Source: Methylobacter sp.
GTDB taxonomy: Bacteria > Pseudomonadota > Gammaproteobacteria > Methylococcales > Methylomonadaceae
NCBI GenBank assembly: GCA_024636505.1
Contig: JAGXGY010000057.1
Location: forward strand, 1-58,678
Direction of reading: 5' to 3'
DNA length: 58,678 bases
The translations under genes and the position numbers were made by a program. The notes beneath the pieces are model-generated. The model worked only from the letters and a program-made list of their open reading frames with translations. It was not told the origin of the DNA and searched no databases. This document shows positions 54,083-58,678 of this stretch, piece after piece; the first letter of the stretch is position 1, and every line of letters begins with the position of its first letter.

Positions 54083-54675
54083 TTCGTCATACCCAAACCG
54101 CGACCGATCCGGGGCTGTGTTACGGGCAAAGCGATATTGCCTTGGCGGACAGCTTTGCCGACGAGATGGCAATTTTGCATGACAAACTGCCCGAATTTAG
54201 CGATGACTGCAAAGTTTACAGCAGTCCGTTAACGCGCTGCCTGCAATTGGCTAAGACTTTTTCAGACACGGTAACCACCGATACGCGTTTGCAGGAACTT
54301 GATTTCGGCGACTGGGAAGGCCAGCGTTTTGACGACATTGATGCCGCTGTTTTGCAGCAGTGGACCAATAACTTTGTCACTGCGGCGCCGCCCAACGGCG
54401 AGAATTTTGAAGATTTATATCAGCGTACCGGCAGCTTTTGGCAGGATTTATTGGCCGCCGAAGCTTCCGCTCCGGCTCACGCCCCTCGCCTACCTCCTGT
54501 AGGCGAAGCGCAACAGGTTGTAGTGGTAACCCATGCTGGCGTCATTCGCGCGTTACTGGCGCGCGCATTGAATCTGCCCTTAGCCAACTCGTTTCAACTG
54601 CGGATTGATTCCGGTTCCGCGCATAAACTGCGGCAAGTTGACGGTTACCTTTACGTCGAATACATCAATTTATAA
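54067..54675 (+). CDS. cobC: Alpha-ribazole phosphatase
   Basis: 202 residues from ATG 54067 (MDIYLIRHTQTATDPG); an upstream in-frame start lies within cobS and is not family sequence. Phosphoglycerate-mutase fold: catalytic His in IRHTQT, LTRCLQLAK, LQELDFGDWEGQ, and the second catalytic His in VVVTHAGVIRALLA. Removes phosphate from alpha-ribazole-5'-phosphate (or adenosylcobalamin phosphate). A short palindrome (54487-54505) encodes extra residues PRLPPVGEA in a loop before VVVVTH. Confidence 0.92.
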   Translation: MDIYLIRHTQTATDPGLCYGQSDIALADSFADEMAILHDKLPEFSDDCKVYSSPLTRCLQLAKTFSDTVTTDTRLQELDFGDWEGQRFDDIDAAVLQQWTNNFVTAAPPNGENFEDLYQRTGSFWQDLLAAEASAPAHAPRLPPVGEAQQVVVVTHAGVIRALLARALNLPLANSFQLRIDSGSAHKLRQVDGYLYVEYINL

Positions 54676-55755
54676 ATGAACCACGGCGGTAATATTTATC
54701 AGTTTGCCCGCAGAATCGGCTGCCTACCGGAACAGGTGCTGGATTTTTCGGCCAATATCAACCCACAGCAGGCGGTCGATTTAAGTTGTTTGCAAAAAGT
54801 GCCGCTCGGGCCTTATGCAGACCCTGATTACAGCGGGTTAAAACAGGCGATCAGGCAGCGCTATCCTTATCCGTCCGGTGTTGATATCGAAGTGTTTAAC
54901 GGCGCGAGTGCGGCTATTTTCGCCTTGCTACGCAACCTGCAGCCGAAACACCTGGCATTATATGCGCCTTTGTATGGCGAATATGCGCATATTGCCGAAG
55001 AACTCGATTGTACGCTGCATTACATCGACCGATTCAGTCCGCTGATGGCGGATATTCCCGAGCGCAGCACGGTGATTTTTGTTAATCCATCGACGCCGGA
55101 CGGTCAGCTTTACGACCTGCAAGCGTTGCTGGCAACATGGCAGGCGGCAACTTGCACTATTATTATTGACGAGTCGTTTCTGGACTTTTGTACTGCCGAT
55201 TCCGTGGTCGAACAGATAACCCGTTACGACAAACTTTATCTGATCAAATCGCTAAGCAAGTTTTACGGCTGTGCCGGCATCCGCATCGGCTTTATTCTGG
55301 CGGCGACAGCGGCGATCACGGAACTGCGACGCTTTGAACCGGCCTGGAAACTGTCCAGTCTGGACATCGCCTATATGCAGCAGGCGCTGGCAAATACCGG
55401 ATTCATCGAACAGAGCCGCCAGCAGACCGGCCATTTACGCGGATTGCTGCATCAAGCCCTGCATGATTCCGGCTTGTTCGATACCATTTATCCGGGACAG
55501 GCCAATTTTCTGTTAGCGCGCCTGGCGAACCAGGGTGATGGTTATCAGTTACAGGCGCAACTGGAAGCATCACGGATTTTAATCCGCATCTGTGATAATT
55601 TTGAAGGTCTGGATAAAAGTCATCTGCGTTTTGCGGTCAAGAATGAACAGGCCATAGCCCGACTTGCCGACAGCCTTCAAGTCATTGAGGAAGCGATGCC
55701 CACGTCGCGATTAACAGCAAATCGAAACCTGGGCGTAGGAACGGAAAAAAAATGA
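54676..55755 (+). CDS. cobD: Threonine-phosphate decarboxylase / aminotransferase-fold CobD
   Basis: 359 residues. NHGGNIYQFARRIG and LDFSANINPQ at the start, INPSTPDG-like FVNPSTPDGQL, then the PLP Lys in YLIKSLSKFYGCAGIRIGF; this is the CobD/CobC family related to HisC. Produces (R)-1-amino-2-propanol phosphate for the nucleotide loop. The ATG follows the cobC stop with no gap; the stop overlaps cobQ. Confidence 0.93.
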   Translation: MNHGGNIYQFARRIGCLPEQVLDFSANINPQQAVDLSCLQKVPLGPYADPDYSGLKQAIRQRYPYPSGVDIEVFNGASAAIFALLRNLQPKHLALYAPLYGEYAHIAEELDCTLHYIDRFSPLMADIPERSTVIFVNPSTPDGQLYDLQALLATWQAATCTIIIDESFLDFCTADSVVEQITRYDKLYLIKSLSKFYGCAGIRIGFILAATAAITELRRFEPAWKLSSLDIAYMQQALANTGFIEQSRQQTGHLRGLLHQALHDSGLFDTIYPGQANFLLARLANQGDGYQLQAQLEASRILIRICDNFEGLDKSHLRFAVKNEQAIARLADSLQVIEEAMPTSRLTANRNLGVGTEKK

Positions 55756-57152
55756 AACCATTAGCCGTCTTCGGCACCAGTTCAGATGCCGGAAAAACTA
55801 CGCTGGTCATGGCCTTGTGCCGGATTTTTGCCGACCGGGGCCTAAAGGTCGCTCCGTTCAAGGCGCAAAACGTGTCCAACAATTCTGCGGTCACCCAAGA
55901 AGGCCGGGAAATCTCCAGAGCCCAATGCCTGCAAGCAGAAGCCGCGCGTGTCCAACCGAGTTATCTGTTCAACCCGGTGCTGCTTAAATCCCACGGCAAC
56001 GGTTCGGTGCAGGTGATTGTCAACGGGCTGGTTTACCAAAACCAGTCGATTGCCGCCTATTACGCTGAAATCGACAACCTGAAACAGCAGGTCAAGCAGG
56101 CGTTTTCATTATTACAGCAGGACTATGAGCTGATCGTTGCCGAAGGCGCAGGCTCGCCGGTCGAATTGAATCTGCTGAACAAGGATTTGTCCAATACCTT
56201 TGTCGCCAATACCTTCAATACCCAAAATATCCTGGTCGCAGACATCGAGCGCGGCGGCGTGTTTGCCTCGATTTACGGCACCCTGGAGCTGATGGATCCG
56301 GTGATGCGCAGCAACCTGATCGGCGTGGTGATTAACAAGTTTCGCGGCGACCGACGCTTTTTCGACGAAGGCGAAAAAATCATCGCCGAACGCTTCGGCA
56401 TTCCGGTTTTAGGGGTGCTGCCGTTTCAGCCGCTGAATATCGACATGGAAGATTCCCAGTCGCTACGCAATTACCGGCAACGTCTGCTTGATGCCAAAAT
56501 CCGCATTGCGGTGATTGCCTATCCGGGTTTGAGCAATTATAACGATCTCGATGTATTGATGGGCGATCCCGAGCTTTATGTCGAACTGATCCACGCCTAC
56601 CGTCCGCTGGCAGGTTTCGACATGGTGCTGTTGCCGGGCAGCAAAACCGTGATCCGCGATCTGCAATGGCTGAAAAAGCAGGGCTTGTTTGCAGAGATTT
56701 TACAGTTCAACAAACCGGTGTTCGGCATCTGCGGCGGCTATCAAATGCTCTGTCAGAGTTTGCATGATCCTGATGCCATGGAGTATGAAACTGCGATTGT
56801 GGAAGCGGGCTTGAGTTTTATCGACGACAGGGTGTTTTATCAAAGCCCTAAAATACTCGCACGCGGACACTATCCGCTGTTTTCATACGCCGAGATTCAG
56901 GGTTATGAAATCCATTGCGGACGCATGGATAAATACCCATTGTATTATCAGGGGGATCTATTTTGTGGCACTCACGTGCATGGGGTTTTTGATCACGATG
57001 CGTTTCGGACCGATTACTTTAAGGCCATTAATCCGCAGTATCAGGGCTATCGCTATGCGCATTACCGCGAGGCAGAAATACAGGGCTTTGCCGATATGGT
57101 CGCGGAAAATCTGGATATAGCCGCCATTTTGCAAGCTTTACAGGCGAACTGA
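55752..57152 (+). CDS. cobQ: Cobyric acid synthase
   Basis: 466 residues. N-terminal ATP-binding FGTSSDAGKTTLVMALCR, VAPFKAQNVSNNSAVTQEGREISRAQ, then GSPVELNLLNKDLSNTF and the glutamine amidotransferase domain with nucleophile Cys in FGICGGYQMLC and His in HVHGVFDHD. It amidates four side chains of adenosylcobyrinic acid a,c-diamide. ATGA-type overlap with cobD at the 5' end and a one-base contact with cbiB at the 3' end. Confidence 0.97.
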   Translation: MKPLAVFGTSSDAGKTTLVMALCRIFADRGLKVAPFKAQNVSNNSAVTQEGREISRAQCLQAEAARVQPSYLFNPVLLKSHGNGSVQVIVNGLVYQNQSIAAYYAEIDNLKQQVKQAFSLLQQDYELIVAEGAGSPVELNLLNKDLSNTFVANTFNTQNILVADIERGGVFASIYGTLELMDPVMRSNLIGVVINKFRGDRRFFDEGEKIIAERFGIPVLGVLPFQPLNIDMEDSQSLRNYRQRLLDAKIRIAVIAYPGLSNYNDLDVLMGDPELYVELIHAYRPLAGFDMVLLPGSKTVIRDLQWLKKQGLFAEILQFNKPVFGICGGYQMLCQSLHDPDAMEYETAIVEAGLSFIDDRVFYQSPKILARGHYPLFSYAEIQGYEIHCGRMDKYPLYYQGDLFCGTHVHGVFDHDAFRTDYFKAINPQYQGYRYAHYREAEIQGFADMVAENLDIAAILQALQAN

Positions 57153-58048
57153 TGTTTTTTGAATTGGCGGCTTTGGCTTATCTTGTCGATCTATTTTTCG
57201 GCGAATTTCCCTGCAAACACCCGGTGGTATGGATGGGGGATTTTATTTCCGCATTTGAACGGCGTTTTTACGCTGACCGTATTTTGCCCGGCGCACTATT
57301 GGTGACCGGCTTAATCGCACTGACCTTATTGATCAGCGTCACGCTGGTTACTCTGTGCGGCCTTTTGCCGGACTGGTTGTCGCTGCTGATTTTGGCGATG
57401 TTTGCCTCCACCGGTCTGGCCATGAACATGCTGCATGAAAGCGTCGCCGCACTGTTAACCGCCGATCAACCTAAACAGGCATTAGCCTATCTGGTCAGCC
57501 GCGATACCCAAGACATGAGCGACACCGACATCTATAAAGCCGGCCTTGAAACCTGGGCGGAAAATCTCAGCGACGGCGTAATCGCGCCGCTGTTTTATCT
57601 GCTGCTGTTCGGCCTGCCGGGGCTTGCCGTGTATAAAGCCATCAACACCCTAGATTCAATGATTGCCTATAAAACCGAACGTTATTTTTATTTCGGCAAA
57701 ACTGCAGCGATAATCGACGATATAGCCAATGTTATTCCTGCCCGATTGACCGCGTTGCTGATTGTGTCATTGGCGCAAGACAAGCAACGCGCCTGGCAGT
57801 GTCTACGGCATGACGGCAAAAAAATGGAAAGTCCCAATGCCGGACACCCGATCGCGGCAATGGCGGGAGCCTTGGGCGTTGCCCTGGGCGGCGATGCCCG
57901 TTATCATGGCCGAATCAAACATAAACCGACGCTGGGTTTACCGGTTCATCCGGTCGATAAAATCGCATTAACCAAGGCATTGCAAATGAAAACCGGCATT
58001 AATCTGATCGTTCTGAGCCTCTTGACCGCCGGAGCCTTGCTGTCATGA
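57152..58048 (+). CDS. cbiB: Adenosylcobinamide-phosphate synthase
   Basis: 298 residues. LVDLFFGEFPCKHPVVWMGDFISAFER is the family start; then DTQDMSDTDIYKAGLETWAENLSDGVIAPLFYLLLFGLPG and the C-terminal helix. Multi-spanning membrane enzyme that attaches aminopropanol (phosphate) to cobyric acid, so it acts between CobQ and CobU. One-base contact with cobQ and 4-nt overlap with cobU indicate one transcript. Confidence 0.95.
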   Translation: MFFELAALAYLVDLFFGEFPCKHPVVWMGDFISAFERRFYADRILPGALLVTGLIALTLLISVTLVTLCGLLPDWLSLLILAMFASTGLAMNMLHESVAALLTADQPKQALAYLVSRDTQDMSDTDIYKAGLETWAENLSDGVIAPLFYLLLFGLPGLAVYKAINTLDSMIAYKTERYFYFGKTAAIIDDIANVIPARLTALLIVSLAQDKQRAWQCLRHDGKKMESPNAGHPIAAMAGALGVALGGDARYHGRIKHKPTLGLPVHPVDKIALTKALQMKTGINLIVLSLLTAGALLS

Positions 58049-58542
58049 AAACCCTGTTTACAGGCGGTATCAAAAGCGGCAAATCCCGATTAGCGGAAGC
58101 GTACATTTTAGAACAGCCGGCAATAGAAAAGCCTTATTATCTGGCGACTACCGAGTTTTTTGATGACGAAATGCGAGCGCGAATCGATATACATCAACAG
58201 CGTCGCCAGGACTTATTTGTCACCCTGGAAGAACCCGTTAAACTGTTTGAAACAGTGCAAAAATGCCGACGGCCGGTGCTGATTGAATGCGTGTCGATGT
58301 GGCTGAACAATCAGCTTTATTACCAAATTCCCGAAGCGGATATTTTGCAGGAACTGCAAGCGGTGCTACAGTTAAGGTGTGACATGGTGCTGGTGCACAA
58401 CGAAGTCGGGCTGAGCGTCATTGCCGATAATCGTCTGGCCCGGCAGTTTGTCGATCTGTCCGGAAAAGCCGCACAATTAATGGGACAACACTGCGATCAG
58501 GTATTTTTTTGCAGTGCCGGTTTAAAAATAAACATGAAGTGA
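58045..58542 (+). CDS. cobU: Adenosylcobinamide kinase / guanylyltransferase
   Basis: 165 residues. P-loop FTGGIKSGKSRLAEAY, IDIHQQRRQDLFVTLEEP, VLIECVSMWLNNQLY and LVHNEVGLSVIADNRLARQFVDLSGKAAQLM are diagnostic. It phosphorylates adenosylcobinamide and transfers GMP to give adenosylcobinamide-GDP for CobS. The length is slightly short, but the C-terminal motif is complete, so the tnpB end that begins within a few bases has not truncated it. Last gene of the tail-end B12 set: bluB, T, S, C, D, Q, cbiB and U. Confidence 0.95.
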   Translation: MKTLFTGGIKSGKSRLAEAYILEQPAIEKPYYLATTEFFDDEMRARIDIHQQRRQDLFVTLEEPVKLFETVQKCRRPVLIECVSMWLNNQLYYQIPEADILQELQAVLQLRCDMVLVHNEVGLSVIADNRLARQFVDLSGKAAQLMGQHCDQVFFCSAGLKINMK

Positions 58543-58546
58543 ATTA

Positions 58547-58566
58547 CCCCGACCTAAAGGACGGGG
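58547..58566. terminator. GC hairpin typical of an IS200/IS605 right end
   Basis: CCCCGACC-TAAA-GGACGGGG (58547-58554 with 58559-58566; one A-A mismatch). It overlaps the stop codon of the minus-strand tnpB remnant and lies 4 bp after cobU, so it may terminate cobU and mark the transposon end. Confidence 0.6.
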
Positions 58567-58678
58567 CTTCTAACGTCAATGGCACGAGCAAGAACGGAGG
58601 ATTTACGTCCCCTGACTTGGCTAACAGTGCCTCGGTTAGCAGTACCGGCGATTCCCGCCGCTATCATACGTTGCGCTT
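58554..58678 (-). CDS. Probable TnpB C-terminus (rest beyond window)
   Basis: The minus-strand frame is open from the window edge to TAG 58554-58556 and reads RGTVSQVRGRKSSVLARAIDVRSPVL. Variable tails ending in xxPxL next to the hairpin are usual for IS200/IS605-type TnpB proteins. The catalytic part lies outside the window, so this rests on the end structure more than on the peptide. Confidence 0.4.
   Translation of the reverse strand, partial: AQRMIAAGIAGTANRGTVSQVRGRKSSVLARAIDVRSPVL

Overview
The window looks like chromosome of a gammaproteobacterium, most likely a methanotroph-type Methylococcales. That is inference: no pmo, mxa or rRNA gene is present. It rests on RegB/RegA redox control, an OprC-type copper receptor, a DUF3450/ExbB/ExbB/ExbD/TonB energiser, a ThiS-ThiG fusion and a long B12 tail-end operon, together with the overall base composition.

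Layout. (1) 1-2000: IS debris. An IS5-type transposase has run into the 3' end of an IS605-type tnpB, and a truncated Y1 transposase lies divergent to it. (2) 2092-8911: a co-directional, minus-strand metal (iron) block. Reading downstream it runs FeoAB, a P1B-type ATPase, SufC/SufB-like (SMS-type) proteins, a DUF2202 ferritin-like protein, a methyltransferase, an encapsulated-ferritin (EncFtn) protein and a small unknown. The promoter-proximal half is wrecked by stops, frameshifts and deletions; the storage half is intact. (3) 9028-10078: a broken GGDEF gene and an IS982 remnant. (4) 10215-13580: the ilvIHC operon. (5) 13876-17282: DUF2797, moaED, moaC and a solitary lpxD. (6) 17482-24278: a small membrane protein, regBA, a candidate small RNA, msrA, hslO, a lipoprotein, a 2-Cys peroxiredoxin and an AP2-like protein. 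(7) 24417-38635: a 14-kb minus-strand envelope-transport block with the TonB motor, an ABC exporter with two DUF3526-type permeases, a BNR-repeat lipoprotein with Cys/His clusters, a TonB receptor and an OprC-like copper receptor. Both receptor genes carry the same palindromic operator pair about 150 bp upstream, so I read this as one metal (copper) regulon. (8) 39158-46582: DAHP synthase, thiSG, trmB, a dynamin-like GTPase, pyrE and hemW. (9) 46879-51496: a QseB/PmrA-type two-component pair with a PmrA-type box, an HIBADH-like dehydrogenase, rubredoxin and rubredoxin reductase. (10) 51525-58542: bluB-cobT-cobS-cobC-cobD-cobQ-cbiB-cobU, ending against another tnpB 3' end.

Most novel signal: a repeat of about 180 bp present as two full copies (21840, 28210), one 3' half (49264) and one 5' fragment (18047). 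Its hairpins differ between copies by compensatory base changes. In two copies it ends in a Shine-Dalgarno sequence placed 7-8 nt before the ATG of unrelated genes. It behaves like a mobile, structured 5' leader. Other unusual items are short palindromes inserted in frame into reading frames (41635, CobS, CobC), tandem repeats occupying the ribosome-binding regions of pyrE and of a TonB receptor, and an internally duplicated sensor domain in a histidine kinase.
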